Shown here in pieces: positions 51,427 through 59,712 of a DNA stretch of 64,000 nucleotides. The notes beneath the pieces are model-generated. The model ran no database searches and had not been told where the DNA came from. It worked only from the letters and a program-made list of their open reading frames with translations. The position numbers were made by a program, and so were the translations under genes. The stretch covers positions 1 through 64,000 of the forward strand of contig NZ_JANJYH010000002.1 of NCBI RefSeq assembly GCF_024609245.1, written 5' to 3'. Every line of letters starts with the position of its first letter. Positions within the stretch are counted from its first letter, which is position 1. Source of the stretch: Haloarchaeobius sp. FL176 (GTDB lineage Archaea > Halobacteriota > Halobacteria > Halobacteriales > Natrialbaceae).

Positions 51427-51966
51427 GTGACGACCTATCCCGCCAGCTTCTGCCCGGACTGTGGCACCGAACTCGGCGAGCGTCGGCTCGACGGGCGCGA
51501 GCGTCGCTACTGCGAGGCCTGCGAGCGGGTCGTCTGGCACAACCCCGCACCCTGTGCCGGTGTCGGCGTCGTCGGCGAGGAGGGCGTCTTGCTCGTCCAG
51601 CGCGACGTGCCGCCCGGCCGTGGCGAGTGGAGCATCCCGGGCGGCCATCTGGAGGCCGACGAGCCCGCACCCGTCGCCGCCGCACGCGAACTCGATGAAG
51701 AGACCGGGCTCCGCGTCGACCCCGACGCGCTCGAACTGCTCGACTGCTTCCACACCAGCAACGGCGACGGCAAGTACGTCGTCTCGGTCGGCTACGTCGT
51801 CCACGCGCACCGCTGTGACGGGACGGCGACGGCCCGCGACGAGGTGCGAGCCATCGGCTGGTTCACGCCCGAGTCCTTCGCGCCGTACGAGGGCGTCCTC
51901 CACGGCGACCACACGGGACGGTTCCGCGCCGTATGGGACTGGTTCCGGCGGGACGCTACGGCGTGA
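51427..51966 (+). CDS. Nudix hydrolase with zinc ribbon
   Basis: 179 residues from GTG. Zinc ribbon CPDCG...CEAC in residues 9-40, then a full nudix box GX5EX7REUXEEXGU (GGHLEADEPAPVAAARELDE, then ETGL) near 75-97. NudC/ADP-ribose-type arrangement; hydrolyses a nucleoside diphosphate derivative. Operon with the preceding PLP enzyme. The stop overlaps the convergent pilin gene by 11 bp. Confidence 0.9.
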   Translation: MTTYPASFCPDCGTELGERRLDGRERRYCEACERVVWHNPAPCAGVGVVGEEGVLLVQRDVPPGRGEWSIPGGHLEADEPAPVAAARELDEETGLRVDPDALELLDCFHTSNGDGKYVVSVGYVVHAHRCDGTATARDEVRAIGWFTPESFAPYEGVLHGDHTGRFRAVWDWFRRDATA

Positions 51967-52621
51967 CGACCGTCCGGTTGAGGCCCGTGCCGACGGTCGT
52001 CTCCGCGAGGACCGCGGTGAAGTCGTCGCCGCGGTAGATGACGGTGACCGACTCCCCCGGCTGCAGCACGTCGTAGGTCTGGCCCGCGTTCCGCTCCTGG
52101 ATGACTAGGCGTTGGCCCGCGCTCACGTTCTCGGCCCACTCCAGGACGACGCCCGAGTCCGACCCGTTGCTGTCGCCGGGCGGCCCCCCGCAGGTCCCCA
52201 CCGGCGACACGCGCTCGCCGTCGACCCGGCAGGGCTTGTTCAGGTCGTTGAACCCGTCGTCGTCGACCTCGACGACTAGGCCCGGCACGTCGAACGTGGA
52301 CGACGAGCTCTCGCTGTCCTCGGTGCCGTTGTACACGGTCTCGCCGCCGACGAGGACAGTCAGGCGGTCGCGGTCGAGCTCACTGCCACCATCGTGCGTG
52401 ATGACGAGGGTGTCGTTCTTCGCGACGCCGTCCCCGAAGTTCGCCTCCTCGAACGTGATCCGTGCCGACGGTGCGGGCTCGGGCGGTTCTTGGAGAAACT
52501 GCGGGACGTACACCGCCACCGTCACGACGGTGACGAACACGAGGCCGACCATCAGCACGACGGCGATCGGCGACGTTGCCGCGTCGTCGTCGCTCGACTC
52601 AAGCGTGTTCACCGTCGGCAC
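51956..52621 (-). CDS. Archaeal type IV pilin
   Basis: 221 residues. A class III signal segment, AATSPIAVVLMVGLVFVTVV, is preceded by acidic residues and would be processed by PibD near SP, leaving the hydrophobic helix for filament assembly. The remainder is a beta-rich acidic head (ARITFEEANFGDGVAKNDTL, PGESVTVIYRGDDF). Likely part of an adhesion or other pilus; no pilus ATPase gene is nearby. Confidence 0.82.
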   Translation of the reverse strand: MPTVNTLESSDDDAATSPIAVVLMVGLVFVTVVTVAVYVPQFLQEPPEPAPSARITFEEANFGDGVAKNDTLVITHDGGSELDRDRLTVLVGGETVYNGTEDSESSSSTFDVPGLVVEVDDDGFNDLNKPCRVDGERVSPVGTCGGPPGDSNGSDSGVVLEWAENVSAGQRLVIQERNAGQTYDVLQPGESVTVIYRGDDFTAVLAETTVGTGLNRTVVTP

Positions 52622-52943
52622 CCCTCGACTGCGTCTGTGTCCCCCAACACACCTCTATCGAGCGGCGGAATGGGCAAATAGTTGACGGCGAATCGACATT
52701 CGTCCGCGCTCAGAGCGGCCGGACATCGTCACCACGTCGAACTCGAACGTCCACGCCGATTCGGGCTGCGTGGGAACGTGCCAGACCGCGTCGGCAATGA
52801 CCGCTGTATCGGGCTCTATACCGGTGAGTCGTGACGTCAGGGCCGTAAATACTAGCTCCGTGGAGTCGCCGCAGTGGCGACTCCGGCTGTCGACCGGAGG
52901 CGAATCGCCCACACCTATATGGGACGCAAGCATTGCCCCAACT
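52622..52943. other. Divergent promoter region of pilin and ilvE genes
   Basis: 322 bp without a convincing gene. It holds a hairpin GGAGTCGCC-N5-GGCGACTCC (52862-52884) and CTATATGG at 52914-52921, about 25 nt ahead of the ilvE ATG, its probable TATA box. Leaderless ilvE transcript is implied. Confidence 0.55.
52862..52884. repeat. 9-bp perfect hairpin upstream of ilvE
   Basis: GGAGTCGCC, loop GCAGT, GGCGACTCC. It lies about 30 bp before the ilvE TATA-like box, in the position of an upstream regulator site. Confidence 0.55.
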
Positions 52944-53879
52944 ATGAGCTTCGCCGAGATGGACGTGGACACGATATGGATGGACGGGGAGTACGTCGAC
53001 TGGGAGGACGCACAGATTCACGTGCTCACCCACGGACTCCACTACGGAACCGGCGTCTTCGAGGGCGCGCGGTGTTACGACACGGAGAAGGGTCCGGCCA
53101 TCTTCCGCTGGGACGACCACGTCGAGCGGCTGTACGAGTCCTGCAAGCCGTACGACATGGAGATCGACCACGAGCCCGCCGAGATAACCGAGGCCACGAA
53201 GACGCTCATCACCGAGCAGGACCTCGCCTCCTGCTACATCCGGCCCATCGTCTACTACGGCTACAAGAGCCTGGGCGTCTCGCCGGGTGACTGCCCGACC
53301 CGGACCGCCGTCGCGTGCTGGCCGTGGGGCACCTACCTCGGCGAGGACGCACTGGAGAAGGGCATCAAGGTGAAGATCTCCTCGTGGCGCAAGCACTCCT
53401 CCAGCCAGATCCCGACGAACGCGAAGACGACCGGCCTCTACGTCAACAGCCTGCTCGCCGGCGAGGAGGCCCGCCGCAACGGCTTCCGCGAGGCCATCGT
53501 CCTCAACAAGGAGGGCAACGTCGCCGAGGGCCCCGGCGAGAACATCTTCCTCGTCCGCGACGGCGAGCTGTACACGCCCGGGCTCTCGGAGAGCATCCTC
53601 GACGGCATCACCCGCGATAGCGTCATCACGCTCGCCGAGGAGCTGGGGTACGAGGTCCACGACAACGTCTCCATCTCGCGCGGCGAACTCAACACCGCCG
53701 ACGAGCTGTTCTTCACCGGCTCCGCCGCCGAGGTCACGCCCATCCGGCAGGTCGACAACGTCGAGATCGGCGACGGCTCGCGTGGGCCGATCACCGAGGA
53801 GATCCAGCAACGCTTCTTCGACGTGGTCAACCGGCGCACCGACGACCACGAGGAGTGGTTCGACTACGTCGACGCCTGA
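52944..53879 (+). CDS. ilvE: Branched-chain amino-acid aminotransferase
   Basis: 311 residues, fold-type IV PLP enzyme that interconverts leucine, isoleucine and valine with their 2-oxo acids. HVLTHGLHYGTGVFEGARCY, IRPIVYYGYKSLGV and the PLP lysine in QIPTNAKTTGLYVNS are typical; EGPGENIFLVRDGELYTPGL closes the active site. ATG at 52944 fits the TATA spacing. The gene converges on the liv operon, whose last stop is 14 bp away. Confidence 0.95.
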   Translation: MSFAEMDVDTIWMDGEYVDWEDAQIHVLTHGLHYGTGVFEGARCYDTEKGPAIFRWDDHVERLYESCKPYDMEIDHEPAEITEATKTLITEQDLASCYIRPIVYYGYKSLGVSPGDCPTRTAVACWPWGTYLGEDALEKGIKVKISSWRKHSSSQIPTNAKTTGLYVNSLLAGEEARRNGFREAIVLNKEGNVAEGPGENIFLVRDGELYTPGLSESILDGITRDSVITLAEELGYEVHDNVSISRGELNTADELFFTGSAAEVTPIRQVDNVEIGDGSRGPITEEIQQRFFDVVNRRTDDHEEWFDYVDA

Positions 53880-53892
53880 GTGGGCCGACGGC

Positions 53893-54627
53893 TCACTGCC
53901 CGAGGTAGAGCTCGCGGACGCGCTCGGAGTCGCGGATGGTGTCGGCGTCCGCCTCGAACCGGTTCTCTCCCATGTCGAGGGCGTACGCGCGGTCAGTCAC
54001 GTCGAGTGCAGCCAGTACGTTCTGTTCGACCATCAGCACGGCCGTTCCGGCCTCTCGGATGCGGTCGACGTGGTCGAACGCACGCTCGATGAGCTTCGGT
54101 GCGAGCCCGGCCGACGGCTCGTCGATCAACAGCAGGTCGGGGTCGGGGACGAGCGCCCGCGCCATCGCGAGCATCTGGCGCTCCCCGCCCGAGAGCGTGG
54201 AGGCGTCCTGGTCCTGTCGCTCGGCGAGCCGCGGGAAGAGGTCGTACATCGTCTCGCGGCGCTCGGCCGGCGCCTCGGCGTGTATCGAGCCGATATCCAG
54301 GTTCTCGGAGACGGTCAGGTTCGGGAAGACGTTCTCGGTCTGTGGGACGTAGGCGACGCCGTTTGGCACCATCTCGTTCGCGCTGACCTCGGAGAGGTCC
54401 CTGCCGTCCATCTCGATGGTCCCGTCCCAGAGCGGGAGCTGCCTGAACAGCGCCCGCATCAGCGTCGACTTGCCGGCACCGTTCGGGCCGAACAGCAGCA
54501 CGACCTCGTCAGTCTGCACGTCGACGTCGACGCCGTAGAGCACCTGGAGGTCGCCGTACCCCGTCTCGATGTCGCGCGCGGAGAACAGCGCGTCGTCGAA
54601 CCGGCGCACGGCCTCGATGCCGCTCAT
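53893..54627 (-). CDS. livF: Branched-chain amino-acid ABC transporter ATPase LivF
   Basis: 244 residues. Walker A FGPNGAGKSTLMR near residue 46, ABC signature STLSGGERQMLAMARAL near 141, Walker B LLLIDEPS near 162. Shorter LivF-type ATPase without the LivG C-terminal extension. ATG overlaps the livG stop as ATGA. Last gene of livKHMGF. Confidence 0.93.
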   Translation of the reverse strand: MSGIEAVRRFDDALFSARDIETGYGDLQVLYGVDVDVQTDEVVLLFGPNGAGKSTLMRALFRQLPLWDGTIEMDGRDLSEVSANEMVPNGVAYVPQTENVFPNLTVSENLDIGSIHAEAPAERRETMYDLFPRLAERQDQDASTLSGGERQMLAMARALVPDPDLLLIDEPSAGLAPKLIERAFDHVDRIREAGTAVLMVEQNVLAALDVTDRAYALDMGENRFEADADTIRDSERVRELYLGQ

Positions 54628-55454
54628 CGGTCGCCACCTCCGAGGTAAGCTTCGACGACGCGTTCGTCCTGCTGGACGATCTCGGGCGGGCCGACGGCGA
54701 GGGTCCGGCCGTCGTGCATCACGACCACGCGGTCGCAGTGCTCCATCACGACGTCCATGTCGTGCTCGATGAAGAGGATGGTCCGCCCGCGGTCGTTCAG
54801 CTCCTCCAGTCGCGCGAGCAGTTCGTTGGTCAGCGACGGGTTGACCCCAGCGACCGGCTCGTCGAGCAGGATGATCCGCGGGTCCATCATCAGGACCCGC
54901 CCGAGTTCGAGCAGCTTCCGCTGCCCGCCGGAGAGGCCGCTCGCGTACTCGTCGGCGAGGTGGTCGAGTTTCAGGAACTCGAGGGTCTCGTCGACGGTGG
55001 CCTGGATGTCGCCTTCCTCCTCGCGGATGGTGCCCGGTCTGAACAGCGCACCGAGCGCGCGCTCGCCGGTCTGCTCGCGGGCCGCGAAGGCCATGTTCTC
55101 TCGGACAGTCATCCCGCGGAACGTCTTCGGCGTCTGGAACGTCCGCCCGACGCCCCGCTTTGCGACCTTCGTCGGTGAGAGCCCGTGGATGGGCTCGCCG
55201 TCGAGGCGGACCGCGCCGTCGTCGGGCGTGTAGACGCCGGTGATGCAGTTGAACAGCGTCGACTTGCCCGCCCCGTTCGGGCCGATGAGCCCGGTGATGG
55301 ACGCCTCCTCCACGTCGAAGGTGACGCCGTCGTTCGCGACGAGGCCGCCGAAGTGCTTCACGACGCTGTCGACCTCGAGGAGGTCCGTCCCGTCGTCGGT
55401 GGCGCTGCCGTCCGATGCGCTGCCGTCGGTCGATCTCTGCTGGTCCGTGCTCAT
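54624..55454 (-). CDS. livG: Branched-chain amino-acid ABC transporter ATPase LivG
   Basis: 276 residues. An acidic haloarchaeal N-terminal extension (1-25), Walker A GPNGAGKSTLFN near 57, signature GLSGGQRKLLELGR near 170, Walker B IILLDEPVAGVNPSL near 190, and the LivG-type C-terminal EIVQQDERVVEAYLGGGDR. It starts three bases after livM. Confidence 0.93.
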   Translation of the reverse strand: MSTDQQRSTDGSASDGSATDDGTDLLEVDSVVKHFGGLVANDGVTFDVEEASITGLIGPNGAGKSTLFNCITGVYTPDDGAVRLDGEPIHGLSPTKVAKRGVGRTFQTPKTFRGMTVRENMAFAAREQTGERALGALFRPGTIREEEGDIQATVDETLEFLKLDHLADEYASGLSGGQRKLLELGRVLMMDPRIILLDEPVAGVNPSLTNELLARLEELNDRGRTILFIEHDMDVVMEHCDRVVVMHDGRTLAVGPPEIVQQDERVVEAYLGGGDR

Positions 55455-55457
55455 GGT

Positions 55458-56501
55458 TCAGTCCTCCTCCCCGAGCGCCTGTATCTCGGAGGGGTCGCCG
55501 AACAGCCCCTCCGGCCGGTACCGGATGACGAGCACGAACAGGACCCCGATGACGACGAAACGCATGCTGGGAATGAACGATGGATTGTTCGGGAGCGGGC
55601 TGAAGACCGTGGGGAGGACCCCGCTGAGTGCGTCCGGCAGCGTCGACTGGATCCAGTTGTACACCGTCGTGATGAAGCGGGTCGACTCCCGGAACGCGAC
55701 CACGGTGAATGCGCCGACGACCGCCCCGGTGTTCGAGGCAGCGCCGCCGAGCAGCATCCCGGCGTAGACGGTGAACGTCACCGCCGGGATGAACTGCGCG
55801 GTCACGACGCTCCCGAGGTAGTGGGCGTAGACGCCGCCGGCGAATCCGGCGACCATGCCGCCGATGACGAAGGACTTCAGCTTGACGACGTTCGTGTCCT
55901 TCCCGAGCGTCTTCGCCGCCGCCTCGCTCTCGCGGACGCCCTTCAGCAGCCGACCGAACGGCGCGTTCATGAGACGTTCGAGGAGCAGGTAGACGGCGAG
56001 CAGGCTGCCGGCGGCGAAGAGCAGGTACGAGAGCTGCCAGACGTCGGCCGAGAGCATCGCCCGCCCCGGCTTCGGGACGCTGTTCATCCCGAACGAGCCG
56101 TTCGTCAGCCACGCCTCGTTGACGAGTACGTCGCTGAACACGCCGGCGAGGGCGAACGTCGCGATGGCGAGGTAGTGGGTCCCGAGTCTGACACTCGTCA
56201 GCCCGATGAGGAACGCGAGCGCCCCACCGACGACGGCGGCGGCGGCGAGGCTCACCGGGAACGCGTACGGCATCGGGAGGTTGAACCAGATCTGGTAGCT
56301 CGCGTTCGTCACCTCCGACGGTGGCGGCATCGTCACGATGGCCGAGGCGTACGCGCCCGCAGCGAAGAAGGCGACGTGCCCGAAGTTCAACAGTCCTGTG
56401 TAGCCGTAGTGGACGTTGAGGCCCAGCGTCAACAGCCCGTAGATGCAGCCGATGGTCCCCACCGAGACGAGGAACGCCGCCCAGCCGGTCAGCAACGCCA
56501 T
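55458..56501 (-). CDS. livM: Branched-chain amino-acid ABC transporter permease LivM
   Basis: 347 residues with about ten membrane helices; the motif LNVHYGYTGLLNFGHVAFFA near residue 30 is the LivM signature, and LMNAPFGRLLKGVRESEAAA is the coupling loop that contacts the ATPases. Start overlaps the livH stop by one base (TGATG). Confidence 0.93.
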   Translation of the reverse strand: MALLTGWAAFLVSVGTIGCIYGLLTLGLNVHYGYTGLLNFGHVAFFAAGAYASAIVTMPPPSEVTNASYQIWFNLPMPYAFPVSLAAAAVVGGALAFLIGLTSVRLGTHYLAIATFALAGVFSDVLVNEAWLTNGSFGMNSVPKPGRAMLSADVWQLSYLLFAAGSLLAVYLLLERLMNAPFGRLLKGVRESEAAAKTLGKDTNVVKLKSFVIGGMVAGFAGGVYAHYLGSVVTAQFIPAVTFTVYAGMLLGGAASNTGAVVGAFTVVAFRESTRFITTVYNWIQSTLPDALSGVLPTVFSPLPNNPSFIPSMRFVVIGVLFVLVIRYRPEGLFGDPSEIQALGEED

Positions 56502-57379
56502 CAGAACTCACCTCCCCTGATGCCCTCGGGTCTGACCAGCAGGACGGCGACCAGGATGACGAAGGCGTACGCTCGGGTGTAGTTCGCCGAGAGGTACGCC
56601 GAGCCGAGGTTCATCGCGATGCCGATGATGAACGCGCCGAGCATCGCCCCGTATGGACGGCCGATACCGCCGAGCAGCGTCGCGGCGAAGATGACGATGA
56701 GGTACGCAAACCCCACCCCGGGGCGGAACGGCGCGAACAGGATGGCGTACAGGACACCCGAGAGCGCCCCTGCCGCCGCGGAGATGAACCACGTCTGCCG
56801 GACGACGCGTTGCGTGTCGATGCCGGCGACCTCCGCGAGGGAGCGGTTCCCGCTGGTCGCACGCATCCGCTTGCCCAGCATCGTCCGCTGCAGCAGCAGG
56901 TGCACGAGGAGCATCGTCACCACGCCGACGACGATGACGGCGACCTCGAGTTCGGTCAGCTGGACGCCGAAGTAGTCCTTCCGGCGCAACAGTGGGACGG
57001 GGAGCTGGCGTGCGTCGACGCCGACCCACCCCTGGAGCAGGTTCCGGAGGATGAACGAGACGCCGATAGACGTGATGAGCAACGGGAGCGCGCCGCGGTG
57101 GGAGATGGGCTCGAAGAACACCCGCGAGACCGCCACGCCGAGCAGCCCGACGAGGAGGACCGCGACGGCGATGGCGACCGGCAGCGGGAGCGACACCCCG
57201 AACAGGCCGCCCGCGATGAACACCGCGAGGTACGCCCCGTAGGTGAGGAACTCGCCGTACGCGAAGTTGATGAACCGCGTGACGCCGTAGGAGAGCGTGA
57301 GACCGACCGCACCGACGGCGATGACACTGCCCTCGACGATTCCGAATACGAACGTCTGTATGAGATTGTCCAGAACCAT
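56501..57379 (-). CDS. livH: Branched-chain amino-acid ABC transporter permease LivH
   Basis: 292 residues, eight or nine membrane helices. LSYGVTRFINFAYGEFLTYG matches the LivH N-terminus and GKRMRATSGNRSLAEVAGID is the EAA-like loop contacting the ATPase. It follows livK after 18 bp. Confidence 0.93.
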   Translation of the reverse strand: MVLDNLIQTFVFGIVEGSVIAVGAVGLTLSYGVTRFINFAYGEFLTYGAYLAVFIAGGLFGVSLPLPVAIAVAVLLVGLLGVAVSRVFFEPISHRGALPLLITSIGVSFILRNLLQGWVGVDARQLPVPLLRRKDYFGVQLTELEVAVIVVGVVTMLLVHLLLQRTMLGKRMRATSGNRSLAEVAGIDTQRVVRQTWFISAAAGALSGVLYAILFAPFRPGVGFAYLIVIFAATLLGGIGRPYGAMLGAFIIGIAMNLGSAYLSANYTRAYAFVILVAVLLVRPEGIRGGEF

Positions 57380-57397
57380 GTTAGAGGGCGCGACAGC

Positions 57398-58735
57398 TCA
57401 GAGCGCCTCGGGCGGCAGCCGGCCCGCCTCGCTCCACGCTCCGTCCTGGGCTCGCCTGATGGAGAAGGGGGCGACGATGTCGCCGTCGTCGTCGAAGTCG
57501 ATCGGACCCACCAGTCCCTGGTAGTCCACGTCGGTGCCGTCGGCGGTGGCGGACGCACCCTCGCTGTAGCTAGTGACCGCCTGCTCCGGGGGGCGGGCGA
57601 CTGTCGGGATGGCCGCAGCGACGTTCGGGCCGGTGAGGTCGTCGCCGTCGGCCGCGACCTGACTCATGGCGAGTCCGAGCACGTTCATCGCGTCGTAGGT
57701 GTTCGTCGCGAACACGCGCGAGCCCTCGTCCCACCCCGCGTACTCGGTGATGGCGTCGAAGAACCCCTGGAGCCGACCGGCCTCCTCGGCCGGCTGGTAC
57801 GTCGCCGCGTTCAGTCCGAGCATGTCGTTCGTGACGCGGTTGTCGCTCTGGGAGAGGAAGTCCTGGTTGGTCTGGTCCTGGGTCGCGAACCAGTTGCCCT
57901 CGTAGCCCGCCTGGAACCCCGCCTCGGTGATCTTGATGCTGTCCTCGACGGACGCGACGAGCACCGTTATCTCGGGGTCGGAGTCCATCATCGACTGGAC
58001 CTCCGAGGTGTAGGAGGCCTTGCCGGTCCGGATGTCCATCGTCGTGGTGACGGTCCCGCCGAACTCCTCGAACGAGGACCGGATCGGCTCCTTGAACGAC
58101 TGGAACACCTCCTCGTTGCCGACCATGAGCGCCATCCGCTCGTAGTCCTGGATGGAGTTGTACTGCTCGTCGCGGGCCGCGCGGGCGATGGCCCGACCAC
58201 CCAGCGAGTCGGAGGAGACCGTCCGGAAGACGTACTCGCCGCCGCGGTCGTCGAGCGAGGTCGTCCCCGCCGTCGGCGTGACGACCGGGACCTCGTTCTC
58301 CACGAGCGTGTCGATGACCGCCGACATGGTGATGCTCGTCGGACCGATGACCGCGCTGACGTTCTCGACGTTGACGAGGCGGTTCGTCGCAGAGACGGAC
58401 GCGTCCGGCGACGCCTCCGTGTCCCCCTGGACGATGCTCACCTGCCGGCCGTCGATGCCGCCCCCGTCGTTGATCTCCTCGACGAGCATCTCCACGACCG
58501 GGAGCACGTTCGCGCCGACCCACCCGTAGTCGCCCGAGAACGGCAGCAACACGCCGATGCGGATGTTGTTCCCACCACCACCTCCGCCGCCAGTATCGGT
58601 GTCGTCGCCCCCACCCGGAGCCGTGGTATCACCGTTCGAGCCGTCGTCGCCGTCCCCACCGAGACAACCGGCTAATGCGGTGATTCCTGCCAATCCACCA
58701 GTGTGCTTGATCAGTCGCCGTCTCTCGATACCCAT
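57398..58735 (-). CDS. livK: Branched-chain amino-acid ABC transporter substrate-binding lipoprotein
   Basis: 445 residues. Tat-type signal with RRRLIKHTGG and lipobox ITALAGC, then a glycine/aspartate-rich linker to about 50. The mature part is a periplasmic-binding-protein type I fold (IRIGVLLPFSGDYGWVGANV, VSAVIGPTSITMSAVIDTLV). ATG at 58735 gives MGIERRR, better than the GTG two codons upstream. First gene of the operon; ligands of the family include branched-chain amino acids, amides and aromatic acids, so the exact substrate is open. Confidence 0.9.
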   Translation of the reverse strand: MGIERRRLIKHTGGLAGITALAGCLGGDGDDGSNGDTTAPGGGDDTDTGGGGGGGNNIRIGVLLPFSGDYGWVGANVLPVVEMLVEEINDGGGIDGRQVSIVQGDTEASPDASVSATNRLVNVENVSAVIGPTSITMSAVIDTLVENEVPVVTPTAGTTSLDDRGGEYVFRTVSSDSLGGRAIARAARDEQYNSIQDYERMALMVGNEEVFQSFKEPIRSSFEEFGGTVTTTMDIRTGKASYTSEVQSMMDSDPEITVLVASVEDSIKITEAGFQAGYEGNWFATQDQTNQDFLSQSDNRVTNDMLGLNAATYQPAEEAGRLQGFFDAITEYAGWDEGSRVFATNTYDAMNVLGLAMSQVAADGDDLTGPNVAAAIPTVARPPEQAVTSYSEGASATADGTDVDYQGLVGPIDFDDDGDIVAPFSIRRAQDGAWSEAGRLPPEAL

Positions 58736-58914
58736 GCACACACATCACTATTTTCCATTATAAAACCGTTTGTAGAGGGGAAAAACTCGCCCGTAGACCG
58801 CAGAAAGCGGGAACGCCGGTGTTTCCGTCGAACAGGATTGGCCCCCGTCGTGCAGCCGGGCGGTGGCCTCTCGACGCGTCGCCGGGGCGTGGAATGAGTC
58901 CGGACCGCCGAGAG

Positions 58915-59664
58915 TCAGATGTCCCGGCCGCCGTCGACTTCGAGAGCGGTCCCGGTTATCATCGATGCCTCGTCGGAGGCCAAGAAGGCCGCCGCGCTGG
59001 CGACGTCGCCGGGCTCGGCGAGTCGCCCGAGCGGGATGGTGTCGGCCATGTCGGCGACGGAGAGCTGGTCGCTCGCGAACTCGGGGAGCATCCCGGTGTC
59101 GGTCGCGACCGGACAGATAGCGTTGACGCGGATGCCGTCCTCGGCGAGTTCGTGTGCGAGTTGCTTCGTGAGGGTGATCATCCCGCCCTTCGACGCGGCG
59201 TAGGCCGACAGGCCGGTCCGGGGGCGAATGCCCGACGTCGAGGCAGTGTTCAGGATGACGCCCTCCGCAGCCTCGCGCAGGTGCGGCACAGCGTACTTCG
59301 CACCGAGGAACGCGCTCTTGAGGTTCACGTCCTGTATCCGGTCCCACGTCGCCTCGGTCACGTCCTCGACCGGCGTCGACTGCTGGGGGATGCCGGCGTT
59401 GTTGTGCAGCACGTCGAGCCCCCCATAGGTCTCGACTGCGCGGTCGACGAACGCCTGCACGTCGTCGGGGTCGGAGACGTCGGCGACGACGGGCTCGGCC
59501 TCGCCGCCCTCGTCGACGATGCCGTCGGCCGTCTCCGCCGCACGGTCCGCGTCGAGGTCGACGACGACGACCGACGCGCCCCGCTCGGCGAACAGCTCGG
59601 CGGTGGCCCGTCCCATTCCCGACCCCGCACCGGTGACGATGGCGGTCATGTCTTCGAGTGTCAT
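58915..59664 (-). CDS. SDR-family oxidoreductase
   Basis: 249 residues, classical SDR. Cofactor motif T11-G-A-G-S-G-M-G, NNAG at 88-91, catalytic S142-S144 region (NTASTSG), Y155 and K159 (YAASKGG). D37 at the end of the second strand favours NAD(H). C-terminus VDGGRDI is normal. It follows the aldehyde dehydrogenase by 48 bp, so the pair may act on successive alcohol/aldehyde steps. Exact substrate unknown. Confidence 0.9.
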   Translation of the reverse strand: MTLEDMTAIVTGAGSGMGRATAELFAERGASVVVVDLDADRAAETADGIVDEGGEAEPVVADVSDPDDVQAFVDRAVETYGGLDVLHNNAGIPQQSTPVEDVTEATWDRIQDVNLKSAFLGAKYAVPHLREAAEGVILNTASTSGIRPRTGLSAYAASKGGMITLTKQLAHELAEDGIRVNAICPVATDTGMLPEFASDQLSVADMADTIPLGRLAEPGDVASAAAFLASDEASMITGTALEVDGGRDI

Positions 59665-59712
59665 GGACCGACTGAGACGGAGCGGCGACAAAAGTATCGG
59701 GGTCCGTCGAGT

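Noticed and set aside
53893-56511. Long minus-strand frame joining livM and livF into 870 codons
   Set aside because: Only its last part matches LivF; the N-terminal two thirds are an out-of-frame reading of livM and livG, which have clear motifs and coupled starts.
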